The notes under the pieces were generated by a model that saw only the letters and a program-made list of their open reading frames with translations, ran no database searches and was not told the origin of the DNA. This document shows, one piece after another, positions 44,050 through 52,701 of a stretch of 61,685 bases of DNA. The stretch is from positions 1 to 61,685 of the forward strand of contig JAFRLH010000014.1 of the NCBI GenBank assembly GCA_017431345.1, in the 5' to 3' direction. This DNA comes from Lachnospiraceae bacterium (GTDB taxonomy: Bacteria; Bacillota; Clostridia; Lachnospirales; Lachnospiraceae). A program made the position numbers and the translations under genes. Within the stretch, counting starts at the first letter, position 1. Each line of letters opens with the position of its first letter.

Positions 44050-46038
44050 TCACCAGACGTCAATTTCAGAGTTCCCTTCCGCGAACGGGCCGGGCAGGGT
44101 GCTGAGGCCGCGATGGCTGCCGTGATAGTCCCTGTCAAAGACAATCGCTGAGCCATCCGGATTCTCAAAACGTTCTTCGGGCTCAAAGGCCATTCCCAGA
44201 GTCTCCGTGGTTATCATGCTGTCCCGGAAATCCCCCAGGAAATCATAAAGATTGGTCTTCAGTGTAAATTTTCCTTCCGTCTGAACCAGCTCGACATGGA
44301 CGTTTTCCGCATCCCCGGCAAAACCGTTCTTTTCATGTTTGCTGACGGTCGCGCCGTTGAAATAGGCATTGCCGCCGATCCAGGCAGGCAGGTGACCGAA
44401 GTGATAGGGCGCCAGTGCATCCATGTCCGGCTCCCGGTCCATCATGAAGTTTGCGATCCACTCCTCATAGGAGGGGAAAATATCGAACGGCGCTGTGCCG
44501 GCGATCTCATGATCGGCGGAGTCCGGTCCGATGGACGCGTCAGTGACGGGATGTTTCTGCACGATGATGTTGTTGTACACTCTGTCGTCGCCGTGCAGGA
44601 TCGTCATGAAACCGGCCACCTCGGTGCGGTGACGAATGTGATAAGGCGTATAGCGGGGTTCCCGCTGACCGTTGACAATGGAGTCTACCCCGGCATTGAT
44701 CAGGCCAAACGCGCCGCACATCAGATTGTGGACGACAGCCAGACCTTCACTGGGCATGATCAGAGAAGCCCTGGAAAGCATGACATTGTTGTCGATCAGC
44801 GTAGGGCCGTGTCCTACCTCCACGAAAACGTCATTCGAGAACATCGCTCCTTTTGCGGGTTCCAGTCCCTCCGGACGCTGATTGTCATGGAGAAGGTTCC
44901 CGGTGACTCTTGCGCCCTGCGCTTCCCAATCCAGCCAGACTCCCATGATGCAGTGATGGATATGGTTGCGGCGGATGATCACATCGATGGCAGCGTGCAG
45001 CTTGATGCCTGCCGTCTCGGCGCCGCCCAGCTGCTGGGAGTTGCAGATATGGTGAATGTGGCAGTCTTCGATGACCGAGAACACACCGCCCATACGGCCT
45101 ACGATGCCTGTCTGCTCACAATGATGAACATGGCAGCGGCGGATGATGTGCCCGCCGATGGTTTCCTTTGTCCAGCCGTGATACTGTCCTCGGCATACGG
45201 CGTCCCGTTCCATCTGGGTAGGAGATTTTACGTGCCTGGTGTAAAAGTACATATCGTTTTCGGGATCACGATTTTTGCCCAGACTGATCCCGCAGCACTT
45301 GCTGCCCCATACGGCACAATCTTCGATGATCCATCCCCTGGACCAGTGAGGGCCGATCAAGCCATCCTGATAAGCTGCAGGGGGTGCCCAGGTGGTCGCA
45401 CCCTTATTGATGTCGAAGCCGGATACTGTGATGTAATTGATGCCGTTTTCTTCGGGCATGAAGCAGTTGCGCCGGACGAGGATCTCCACCTTCTGCGTGT
45501 TCGGATCCAGGTCGTGGAAATTGGCGTACAGCACAGTCTCCCCGCCGTCCTGCTCTGTGTACCATTTCCATGTGGATTCTTCCGTGTTCCAGGCACAGGG
45601 ATCGGCGGCACCGGAAATGCATTCCTCCAGGGTCACTGTTTCAAACATCATTTTGTCGTTCAAAAAGACCGCGCCGGTATGGCGGACAGTCGGCGCAAAG
45701 TACCAGTCGCCGCAGACCATAGTGGTGTAGGGATTATAGTCACCGAATGCGCTGTTATTCACCCGGTTCACCCAAGTGTCTCCCTTGTAATGTTCCCAGC
45801 CGGTCAACAGTTCTGCGCCTGTGATGACAGCGCCCAGAGGTTCCCGGGAGCGATAGACGATCCGGGCATCTTCCCGGCCTGTATGGCGGGGCGTTACCTT
45901 TTCCCGGTAAATGCCGGGCGCAACAATGATCTCATCACCGGCGGCTGCCACTTTTGCTGCATCGTTGATGTGCCTGAACGGCATGGCTTCAGAGCCGTTC
46001 CCATCCCGCTTTGCATTGACATTCACGTAATAGAACAT
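44050..46038 (-). CDS. GH120 family beta-xylosidase
   Basis: The 662-residue cytoplasmic protein is a right-handed parallel beta-helix enzyme closely resembling the GH120 xylosidases of Thermoanaerobacterium and Bifidobacterium. Shared blocks include WAPPAAYQDGLIGPHWSRGW, AGIKLHAAIDV, WLDWEAQG and DVFVEVGHGP. By analogy, D370 is the nucleophile and E407 the acid/base. Fourteen extra residues (PEGLEPAKGAMFSN region) lie between them compared with the Thermoanaerobacterium enzyme as I recall it. It lacks a signal peptide, so it should act on xylo-oligosaccharides after import. AGGATCC precedes the start, with an AGGAGGATCC site. No xylan transporter is next to it. Confidence 0.85.
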   Translation of the reverse strand: MFYYVNVNAKRDGNGSEAMPFRHINDAAKVAAAGDEIIVAPGIYREKVTPRHTGREDARIVYRSREPLGAVITGAELLTGWEHYKGDTWVNRVNNSAFGDYNPYTTMVCGDWYFAPTVRHTGAVFLNDKMMFETVTLEECISGAADPCAWNTEESTWKWYTEQDGGETVLYANFHDLDPNTQKVEILVRRNCFMPEENGINYITVSGFDINKGATTWAPPAAYQDGLIGPHWSRGWIIEDCAVWGSKCCGISLGKNRDPENDMYFYTRHVKSPTQMERDAVCRGQYHGWTKETIGGHIIRRCHVHHCEQTGIVGRMGGVFSVIEDCHIHHICNSQQLGGAETAGIKLHAAIDVIIRRNHIHHCIMGVWLDWEAQGARVTGNLLHDNQRPEGLEPAKGAMFSNDVFVEVGHGPTLIDNNVMLSRASLIMPSEGLAVVHNLMCGAFGLINAGVDSIVNGQREPRYTPYHIRHRTEVAGFMTILHGDDRVYNNIIVQKHPVTDASIGPDSADHEIAGTAPFDIFPSYEEWIANFMMDREPDMDALAPYHFGHLPAWIGGNAYFNGATVSKHEKNGFAGDAENVHVELVQTEGKFTLKTNLYDFLGDFRDSMITTETLGMAFEPEERFENPDGSAIVFDRDYHGSHRGLSTLPGPFAEGNSEIDVW

Positions 46039-46330
46039 GGAAGGATCCTCCTGGATATTCTTTTATTTTATAATCAGTGTCCTGTGCCATGGAACGATTG
46101 TAAAAGAATCATACCATATAATGTTGAATAAACGATGACAATTTTTGATATTGACAAGGATCTTTTTTTGCAGAGAAAAACGAAACATTCTCTGTAAAGG
46201 GAGAGGATGTTCGTGCTGCACGCAACCGGAACGAACATTTTGCAGGAGAATATGTTCGGTTTGGTTGGTGGACGCAGTCCGTCTTTGCAATTACAATAAT
46301 GTTAAAAGTAGTTGCAAAGGTGGGATATGT

Positions 46331-47431
46331 ATGAGAAAATACTACTTGGACAACATTCGGTGGATCACCGTGGCGATCGTGGTGTTTTACCATGTATTTT
46401 ATATGTTCAATGCGGAAGGCATCCTGGGAGGCCTTGGCAGGATCACGAGCCTGGATGTGCAGGTCTATGATGTGTTTATGTATCTGGTGTATCCGTGGAT
46501 GATGCCGGTCCTGTTTCTTGTTGCCGGGATCAGTGCCCGGTGCAATCTGGAATGCCATTCGGATATGGAGTTCGTGAAGAGCAGGACACGCAGACTGCTG
46601 GTGCCGTCAACGATCGGTGTCTTCGTCTTTCATTTCCTTCAGGGATATGTGAGCCTGTCCCTCGGCAATGCTTTTGCGGAGCTTGCAGCTGCCGGTGTTC
46701 CGGGACCGGTCATCTTTCTGATCATGATCGCTTCGGGAAGCGGCGTCCTGTGGTTCGTGCATCTTCTCTGGATCTACAGTATGCTTTTGGTCCTGGTCCG
46801 GAAGATCGAAAAGGGGCGTTTGCTGAAGCTCGGATCCCGGACGACAGCCTGGATGATCCTGTTGTTTTTCTTCCCGGTCTGGGGCGCGGGACAGATCCTG
46901 AATACGCCCATCGTATCGGTCTATCGATGTGCTTTTTACTGCGTGTTCTTTTTCCTGGGATATTATGTTTTTTCAAATGATGAAGTGATGCTGATACTTA
47001 AGAAATATGCTGTCTTGCTGATCGTGTGCGGTACGGTGCTCAGTATCGTTTTTTCCGGCATATATTTCTTCGCGCAGCATGGGATGAATTATGCTGACAA
47101 GCCGGTGAACCGCGGAGCACTGTATATGGCGTCTGCGTATTTCGGGTCGCTGGCTGTGCTCGCCGGGATGGCGCGGTTCGGAGACTTCCGGAATTCCTTT
47201 ACAGCGTGGATGAGCAGGCACAGTTTCGGGTTGTATGTGTTTCACTATCTGGGGATCTCGTCGACGGCGTTGTTCATCGCGAAGCCGAAGCTGCTTCCGG
47301 CGCCGGCGGTTTATGCGGTAAGCCTGGCAGCCGGATTCGTATTTGGATATGGGCTGTATGCGATCATTTCCAGGATTCCTTTCTTCCGGTGGGCGGTCCT
47401 TGGCATTAAGGCGGAGAAAAGAGTGACCTGA
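46331..47431 (+). CDS. Acyltransferase family 3 membrane protein
   Basis: The 366-residue protein has about ten membrane helices. It begins MRKYYLDNIRWITVAIVVFYHVFYMF, the start typical of acyltransferase 3 proteins, with the conserved His in FYH near residue 21 and Arg in DNIRW. Such enzymes acylate exported sugars, glycans or peptidoglycan. The start at 46331 follows AAAGGTGGG; the open frame upstream has no site. Its TGA stop is inside the first hairpin of the repeat pair at 47423-47532. Confidence 0.85.
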   Translation: MRKYYLDNIRWITVAIVVFYHVFYMFNAEGILGGLGRITSLDVQVYDVFMYLVYPWMMPVLFLVAGISARCNLECHSDMEFVKSRTRRLLVPSTIGVFVFHFLQGYVSLSLGNAFAELAAAGVPGPVIFLIMIASGSGVLWFVHLLWIYSMLLVLVRKIEKGRLLKLGSRTTAWMILLFFFPVWGAGQILNTPIVSVYRCAFYCVFFFLGYYVFSNDEVMLILKKYAVLLIVCGTVLSIVFSGIYFFAQHGMNYADKPVNRGALYMASAYFGSLAVLAGMARFGDFRNSFTAWMSRHSFGLYVFHYLGISSTALFIAKPKLLPAPAVYAVSLAAGFVFGYGLYAIISRIPFFRWAVLGIKAEKRVT

Positions 47432-47532
47432 AGGGAAGAAAACAAGCTATCAGGTCACAGAAAGCAAGAGAAAACCGGGCGAGAAGCCGGGAAAGAGTGA
47501 CCTGAAGAGAGGGAAGCAAGCTATCAGGTCAC
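47423..47532. repeat. Two direct copies of a hairpin-forming element
   Basis: GTGACCTGA with TCAGGTCAC occurs at 47423-47431/47450-47458 and again at 47497-47505/47524-47532, each a perfect 9-bp stem with an 18-base purine-rich loop ending in CAAGCTA. A small CCGGG/CCCGG-type hairpin lies between. No T runs follow, so they are not standard terminators. They fill most of the gap before the XRE gene, and no reading frame is supported in 47533-47648. Confidence 0.75.
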
Positions 47533-47648
47533 AGGAACTCACTGGAAGCGAGTGGAAACGCAGACCAGGACACTCGCAATAGCGCAAGGAAGCGTGGAAA
47601 GGTAAGAAAAAGGAAAAGAATCCGGGATAACCAGGCAGGGGAGGAATT

Positions 47649-48092
47649 ATGTTTAAAGATAATCTAATACAGCTGCGGAAGATGAGACATTTGACGCAGG
47701 AGGATATTGCGGAGGCGCTTGGCGTGACAAGACAGGCTGTCGCAAAATGGGAGGCGGGAGATACGATCCCGGATCTGGATAAATGCAGGGTGCTGGCGGA
47801 ATTACTCGAGGTTTCCCTGGACGATCTCGCGAACTACGAACCGGATAAGAATCTGGGGCTGGGACTGCCCCCTAAGGGAAAGCATTTGTTCGGCCTGGTG
47901 ACCGTCGGCGATAAGGGGCAGATCGTGATTCCCGCAAAAGCGAGAAAGCTGTTTGATATCTCCCCCGGAGATCAGGTGGTCGTGCTTGGCGATGAAGCGC
48001 AGGGGCTGGCCGTCTTAAAAGCAGATTATTTTCTGGCATTGGCCGGTGTGCTTGGTGATGCCGGGACGGGAATGAGAGAACCGCAGAAATGA
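47649..48092 (+). CDS. XRE-AbrB fusion transcriptional regulator
   Basis: The 147-residue protein joins an XRE helix-turn-helix (residues 5-62, LTQEDIAEALGVTRQAVAKWEAG) to a SpoVT/AbrB swapped-hairpin domain (about 80-130, VTVGDKGQIVIPAKARKLFDISPGDQVVVL). Both halves bind DNA in their families, so it may contact two site types. GGGGAGG precedes the ATG. The carbonic anhydrase gene begins 17 bases after its stop, so they are very likely co-transcribed. Confidence 0.88.
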   Translation: MFKDNLIQLRKMRHLTQEDIAEALGVTRQAVAKWEAGDTIPDLDKCRVLAELLEVSLDDLANYEPDKNLGLGLPPKGKHLFGLVTVGDKGQIVIPAKARKLFDISPGDQVVVLGDEAQGLAVLKADYFLALAGVLGDAGTGMREPQK

Positions 48093-48109
48093 ATAAGGAG
48101 GGAGCGGGG

Positions 48110-48658
48110 ATGAAAATGGATAACAAAGGAACGGATGGTATCCTCACCAGGATGCGCACGGGGAATCAGCGATTCATGGAGACAGCAGATAAGGCGCTGC
48201 TGGCGGATTTGACGGAGAATGGCCAGCATCCGTTTGCGATCGTGGTCTGCTGCTCGGATTCACGGGTCATGCCGGAAGCAATCTTTGATGCTTCACTCGG
48301 GGAACTTTTTGTGATCCGTGTGGCCGGAAATGTGCTGGATCATCATCAGCTCGGGAGCATCGAGTATGCTGTGGAACATCTGCATTGCAGCCATATCATC
48401 GTTCTGGGGCATACGGGCTGCGGCGCTGTAAGCGCAGCGCTCAACGGCTGCGATGAGCGCTATATCAGGTACATCACGGAAGATATTCAGAAAGCGATCG
48501 GAGAGGAAAAGGATCCGTACAAAGCCTGCTGCCTGAATGTCGAACATGCGGTAACGAGGCTGAAAGGAGACTTCAGGCTGCATCCGGAGATCGGCGGCGT
48601 GATCATCAAAGGCGCGGTTTATGACATCCGGAGCGGTGAGGTGAAGTGGCTCTGCTGA
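48110..48658 (+). CDS. Beta-class carbonic anhydrase
   Basis: The 182-residue protein interconverts CO2 and bicarbonate. The expected zinc ligands are C48, H101 and C104 (CCSDSRV and GHTGCGAV), with the D50-R52 pair. The ATG at 48110 follows AAGGAGG by 8 bases and is preferred over an ATG at 48089 that overlaps the stop of the XRE-AbrB gene and would bury that site inside the gene. It is cytoplasmic and of normal length for the short clostridial form. Confidence 0.93.
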   Translation: MKMDNKGTDGILTRMRTGNQRFMETADKALLADLTENGQHPFAIVVCCSDSRVMPEAIFDASLGELFVIRVAGNVLDHHQLGSIEYAVEHLHCSHIIVLGHTGCGAVSAALNGCDERYIRYITEDIQKAIGEEKDPYKACCLNVEHAVTRLKGDFRLHPEIGGVIIKGAVYDIRSGEVKWLC

Positions 48659-48741
48659 GAAGCAGTCTGTCTGATCCGAAATCGCGGCATGCAGCATTGG
48701 TGCGCCGGCGCCCGTAATCGAAATATGGTTTTACTGATGAT

Positions 48742-48784
48742 AAAGTACAAATGACTGCACGCAGCAGTAATTTGTACTTTTTTG
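48742..48784 (+). terminator. Terminator after the carbonic anhydrase gene
   Basis: AAAGTACAAAT (48742-48752) pairs with ATTTGTACTTT (48770-48780), and T continues to 48783. An inner ACTGC/GCAGT pairing strengthens the hairpin. Confidence 0.85.
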
Positions 48785-48822
48785 CTTTCTGCAGCGTCCC
48801 GGAAATGGAAGACGGAGAAATG

Positions 48823-48851
48823 TTGACACGATGTCAGAACAGAGGTATAAT
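48823..48851 (+). promoter_or_regulatory. Promoter of the TetR-flavodoxin-reductase operon
   Basis: A perfect TTGACA (48823-48828), a 17-base spacer and a perfect TATAAT (48846-48851) lie before the TetR gene. This fully consensus promoter is covered by a palindromic operator. Confidence 0.85.
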
Positions 48852-48872
48852 GAAAATGGTGACATGATGTCA
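48824..48872. promoter_or_regulatory. Paired TetR operators
   Basis: TGACA-CGA-TGTCA (48824-48836) and TGACA-TGA-TGTCA (48860-48872) are 13-bp palindromes, each followed by GAAC. The first overlaps the -35 box and spacer; the second lies just downstream of the start of transcription. Confidence 0.75.
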
Positions 48873-48973
48873 GAACTTGAACCGGGCAGCCGCCGAAGGC
48901 GGCTGAGGTTCATGAGCAAGCGGCGAAGCGGAATGTGAATGTCCGTTTTCCGGCAGGTATGGAGGGGATCGCA

Positions 48974-49597
48974 ATGAGAAAAGGAACACCGGAACAGATC
49001 GCGCAGAGACGGGAAGAGATCATCAATGCCTGTGAACAGCTGTACCAGACAATGAACTTCCGGGATATCACCCTGAAAGAGATCAGCAGTATTACATCCT
49101 TCTCACGCCCGACGATCTATAACTACTTTGAAACAAAGGAAGAGATCTTCCTGGCGCTTTTTACGAGAGAATATGACCGCTGGAATGAGCAGCTGACCGG
49201 GATCCTTGATCAAAACGAACAGCTTACAAAAACACAGCTTGCAGATAAAATCGCCGGGTCTCTGGCAGAAAGGCAGCAGCTCTTGAAGCTTCTCGCCATG
49301 AATAATTATGATATGGAAGCCAACAGCCGGCAGGAACTGCTGACCATATTCAAGCGATCTTACGGCGGTTCTTTACACAGGATGTGCATGCTTCTTACGA
49401 AGTTTTGCCCGAAAATGAGCGTGAAGGACATTCAGAACTTCATTTATACCTTCTTTCCCTTTATGTTCGGTATATACCCCTATACGTCTGTAACGGAGAA
49501 ACAGAGGACTGCCATGAAGGAGGCTGGTATTAATTATGTCTATCAAACTGTTTACGAACTCACATACAGCTGCCTGGTCCGGCTGCTGGGTGAGTAA
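48974..49597 (+). CDS. TetR family repressor
   Basis: The 207-residue protein has a TetR helix-turn-helix at residues about 10-60 (IINACEQLYQTMNFRDITLKE and SRPTIYNYFETKEEIF). The ligand domain that follows ends with a long helix. The start at 48974 follows GGAGGGG by 6 bases; in-frame starts further upstream are less well placed. It heads an operon with a flavodoxin and an aldo/keto reductase, and its own promoter carries two palindromic sites. An electrophile or quinone signal is plausible from the partners, but this is inference. Confidence 0.9.
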   Translation: MRKGTPEQIAQRREEIINACEQLYQTMNFRDITLKEISSITSFSRPTIYNYFETKEEIFLALFTREYDRWNEQLTGILDQNEQLTKTQLADKIAGSLAERQQLLKLLAMNNYDMEANSRQELLTIFKRSYGGSLHRMCMLLTKFCPKMSVKDIQNFIYTFFPFMFGIYPYTSVTEKQRTAMKEAGINYVYQTVYELTYSCLVRLLGE

Positions 49598-49636
49598 AAA
49601 CTTATCACTGCATCAGCCTGAAAGGAGATAAACAGA

Positions 49637-50116
49637 ATGGCAGAGAAAGTATTGGTGGCAGTGTTTTCCGCCAGCGGCGTAACGAAAAAAGTCGGCGAAG
49701 AGATCGCCCGTATCGCAGGAGCGGATTGTTATGAGATCGTGCCTGAAGAGCTTTATACCGGTGCTGACCTGAACTGGATGAACAAGAAGAGCCGCAGCAG
49801 TGTGGAAATGAATGATCCGTCAGCGAGACCCAAAATCGCAGGCAATGCGCTGGATATGGCAGAATATGATACGGTGATCATTGGTTTCCCGATCTGGTGG
49901 GGCATTGCGCCCAGGATCATAGAGACTTTCCTGGAGAGCTATGATTTCAGCGGAAAAACAATCGTTCCTTTCTGCACATCAGGCGGCAGCGGCGTTGGCC
50001 GCAGTGATACCGCACTGCATAAAAATGTAAGCGGCGATGTGAAGTGGGCAAAAGGCCATCAGATTAACCGCCCGAAGGAATCGGAGATCCGCCGTTTTCT
50101 GGATGAAGTACTGTAA
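49637..50116 (+). CDS. Flavodoxin
   Basis: The 159-residue protein has the FMN phosphate loop FSASGVTKKVGEEIA near residue 10, IGFPIWWGIAPRIIETFLE near 78 and a third flavin loop FCTSGGSGVG near 112. It matches the Flavodoxin_4 family, often paired with aldo/keto reductases in Clostridia. AAAGGAG precedes the ATG. It lies between the TetR gene and an aldo/keto reductase gene and may supply electrons for detoxifying reductions. Confidence 0.9.
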   Translation: MAEKVLVAVFSASGVTKKVGEEIARIAGADCYEIVPEELYTGADLNWMNKKSRSSVEMNDPSARPKIAGNALDMAEYDTVIIGFPIWWGIAPRIIETFLESYDFSGKTIVPFCTSGGSGVGRSDTALHKNVSGDVKWAKGHQINRPKESEIRRFLDEVL

Positions 50117-50144
50117 GGAACCGTGAAAGGGAGATGATTGTCTT

Positions 50145-51191
50145 ATGAAATACACAAAACTTGGCAATTCAGACCTGAACGTATCCCGGATCTGCATGGG
50201 CTGTATGGGATTCGGGGATCCCGGGCGCGGCCAGCACAGCTGGACCATCGATGAGGAACACACAAGAGAGATCATAAAGCGCGGGCTGGATCTGGGTGTC
50301 AATTTTTATGATACAGCGATCGCGTATCAGAGCGGTACCAGCGAGCAGTTTGTCGGCCGCGCACTCCGTGATTTTACAAAACGTGAGGATGTGGTCGTCG
50401 CTACAAAGTTCCTTCCCCGTACGCAGGATGAGATCGCACAGGGCGTCAGCGGACAGCAGCACATCGAGAACATGATCAACACCAGCCTTCAGAATCTCGG
50501 CATGGACTATGTGGATCTTTATATTTATCACATGTGGGACTGGCAGACGCCGATCGAAGACATCATGGATGGATTGAACCGCATCGTGAAGGCAGGCAAA
50601 GCCAGATATATCGGCATCTCCAACTGCTTCGCCTGGCAGATCGCCAAAGCAAATGCGCTGGCGGAGAGAGAAGGCTTTGCGAAATTCGTTTCCATCCAGG
50701 GACATTACAACCTGATCTTCCGTGAAGAGGAGCGGGAAATGGTCCCCTACTGCAATGAAGAGAATATCGCGCTTACGCCTTACAGTGCGCTGGCTTCAGG
50801 CCGGCTTTCCAGGCTTCCCGGCGAAGGCGGGACGAAGCGCGCAGAGGAAGATGCCTACGCGAAATTCAAATATAATGCAACGGCTGCCCAGGACAATGTG
50901 ATCATTGCCCGCGTGTCGGAGCTGGCGGAAAAGTATGGCGTGACTATGACAGAGGTCTCTCTGGCCTGGCTTCTTACCAAAGTGACTTCCCCCGTGGTCG
51001 GAGCAACGAAGCTTCACCATATCGAAGGCGCAGCAAAGGCTGTCGATCTGGAACTTACACCGGAAGAAATCCTGTATCTCGAAGAGCCGTATGTACCGCA
51101 TCCGCTTGCGGGCGTGATGGCACAGAATAAACCCGTAGCAGCAAAAGAAAAACATGTCTGGTCCACCGGCGACCAGAAGATCGGAAAGTAA
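50145..51191 (+). CDS. Aldo/keto reductase
   Basis: The 348-residue protein has the aldo/keto reductase barrel. The catalytic tetrad is expected at D56, Y61, K88 and H129 (NFYDTAIAYQSG, ATKFL, YHMWDW). Cofactor residues lie toward the end (SPVVGATKLHHIEGAA). The sequence resembles the large YajO/AKR13-like group that reduces aldehydes and ketones with NADPH. GGGAG precedes the ATG. It is the last intact gene of the TetR operon. Confidence 0.92.
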   Translation: MKYTKLGNSDLNVSRICMGCMGFGDPGRGQHSWTIDEEHTREIIKRGLDLGVNFYDTAIAYQSGTSEQFVGRALRDFTKREDVVVATKFLPRTQDEIAQGVSGQQHIENMINTSLQNLGMDYVDLYIYHMWDWQTPIEDIMDGLNRIVKAGKARYIGISNCFAWQIAKANALAEREGFAKFVSIQGHYNLIFREEEREMVPYCNEENIALTPYSALASGRLSRLPGEGGTKRAEEDAYAKFKYNATAAQDNVIIARVSELAEKYGVTMTEVSLAWLLTKVTSPVVGATKLHHIEGAAKAVDLELTPEEILYLEEPYVPHPLAGVMAQNKPVAAKEKHVWSTGDQKIGK

Positions 51192-51204
51192 AAGGAGGAG
51201 ATCC

Positions 51205-51252
51205 AAATGGCTGGAAGCTGTAAACGCGGACGATTACGGCAAACTGAAATAA
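51205..51252 (+). pseudogene. Possible C-terminal remnant of a fourth operon gene
   Basis: A strong AAGGAGGAG site lies 13 bases after the reductase stop, but the first ATG behind it (51207) opens only a short arginine-rich frame. In the overlapping frame, the codons for KWLEAVNADDYGKLK end in TAA at 51250-51252 and read like the end of a small cupin-type protein. This would fit a fourth gene reduced by deletion to its ribosome binding site and last codons. Confidence 0.25.
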
Positions 51253-51315
51253 CAGTTAGCCAAAGGGAACAAGGGGGACAGTTCCTGTATAACCGGCCCT
51301 CGTGTCCACAGGGAT

Positions 51316-51354
51316 AAAAAGAAAGCGGATGATCCGGTCATCCGCTTTCTTTTT
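51316..51354. terminator. Bidirectional terminator
   Basis: A 17-bp stem (51316-51332 with 51338-51354) has A and T runs at its feet, and serves the reductase operon on the plus strand and the solute-binding gene on the minus strand. A second hairpin, GAACCGTC/GACGGTTC (51361-51379), lies between it and the minus-strand stop codon. Confidence 0.9.
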
Positions 51355-51393
51355 GATTGAGAACCGTCTGAGACGGTTCCTTTCAGCATCTGT

Positions 51394-52701
51394 TTATTCA
51401 AAGCTTCCGTACATCGCGGCAGCTTCATCCACAGTGATCTCCCCTTTTCCGACCTGGAACGCCGCCTGCCGGATCTGGACCGTGAGCGGATCTGTAATGC
51501 CGATTGCTTCCGGAGACAGAATACGGTCTGAAGGCACCTGGGCGAAAGGTGCGTAAACCGAATCCAGGGACAGCTCCGTGGTAGGTGACACCAGGCGCTT
51601 TATCGAAGCCATATCATTCAGTTCATCCTTTGTGATCAGGAACCGCATGAATTCATTCGTCATCTCCAGATCATCGCAGTCCTTATTAACAGAGAATTCC
51701 ACGGAAGGGCTGTCGATAAAATAGCCGCCGTCGTCTGTCAGGGGGATCGGAGAGAAGGTGTAATCAAAAGGCGCCTTGGTGAATGCTTCAGACTGGCTTT
51801 CCCGTTTTTTGGTGCCGGACACAGTATCTGCCATGCAGATCATCATTGGCACATCCCCTTCAAAGAAGCGCAGGATCACTTCGTTATAGTTGTCTGCGAT
51901 CTTGTCACATTCTTCCAGATCGATACATCCATTTCCGATCAGCTGCTCTACCGTTTCCAGAGCCGGACGCATATATTCTCCCGCAGCGGGATCCAGTTCA
52001 TTGGCCAGCGTCAGTGCTTCCGAATTTTCAGCAAGCGCGGCTGTGAACAGCGGATAAGCGACCGTATTCATGAAACAGGCGGACGAGTCGAGGCTGTAGC
52101 CCATCATGGGGCTGGCATACCCTTTGCCGCGGAACGCTTCACATACAGTCATCAGCTCTGTCCATGTAGTCGGGACGCTGAGCTCTTCCTTTTCAAACAG
52201 ATCGTTATTCACCAGCATGCCGTAAGTCCTGGAGAAAACAGGCGCCAGCAGCACATGGCCTTCTGCATCATGGCTGACCAGGCCGGGACGGATGCAGTCC
52301 AGATCCAATCCGAGAGCGGCGTCTGAGAGATCCTCCATATGAGCGAATACCGGATCGTATTGTTCGTTCCCGAACATCCAGGAATAGGAGAAGAAAATGT
52401 TGGGTTTATCATTGCTGTCCAGCACGGTTCCCAGAATGTTGTTATAGTCATCCAGCTTCACATAACTCAGCTGCACATTCGGATAGATTTCGTTGAACCG
52501 GTCAAATTCCGCTTCCAGCGCCTCAAAGTTATCATAGCTTCCGGCTACGGTAATACTGCAGCTTGTCTCTGTATCGAGCGCCGGTTTGAAACCGGTGTCT
52601 TCCGTTGCGGCAGCGTTCGTCTCTTCCTGCGGTTTGCTGCCGCAGGCCGCCAGCGATGCAAGCATGCAGATGGCCAGAACAATACAAAGCATTTTTTTCA
52701 T
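51394..52701 (-). CDS. Sugar-type extracellular solute-binding lipoprotein
   Basis: The 435-residue product has a lipoprotein signal with lipid cysteine C20 (SLAAC). The rest matches family 1 solute-binding proteins: the opening ITVAGSYDNFEALEAEFDRFNEIYP, a central ligand cleft, and the C-terminal FAQVPSDRI region. No ABC permease or ATPase is nearby. Its start codon overlaps the stop of a hybrid histidine kinase (ATGA), so translation is coupled. This points to a sensory role, with the binding protein presenting a ligand to the kinase, rather than transport. Confidence 0.88.
   Translation of the reverse strand: MKKMLCIVLAICMLASLAACGSKPQEETNAAATEDTGFKPALDTETSCSITVAGSYDNFEALEAEFDRFNEIYPNVQLSYVKLDDYNNILGTVLDSNDKPNIFFSYSWMFGNEQYDPVFAHMEDLSDAALGLDLDCIRPGLVSHDAEGHVLLAPVFSRTYGMLVNNDLFEKEELSVPTTWTELMTVCEAFRGKGYASPMMGYSLDSSACFMNTVAYPLFTAALAENSEALTLANELDPAAGEYMRPALETVEQLIGNGCIDLEECDKIADNYNEVILRFFEGDVPMMICMADTVSGTKKRESQSEAFTKAPFDYTFSPIPLTDDGGYFIDSPSVEFSVNKDCDDLEMTNEFMRFLITKDELNDMASIKRLVSPTTELSLDSVYAPFAQVPSDRILSPEAIGITDPLTVQIRQAAFQVGKGEITVDEAAAMYGSFE

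Noticed and set aside
44296-46131. 611-residue open frame on the plus strand
   Set aside because: It is antisense to the GH120 xylosidase, whose family motifs are clear on the minus strand.
47423-47532. CRISPR array or terminators
   Set aside because: Only two copies, no unique spacer pattern of array type, and no T runs after the stems.
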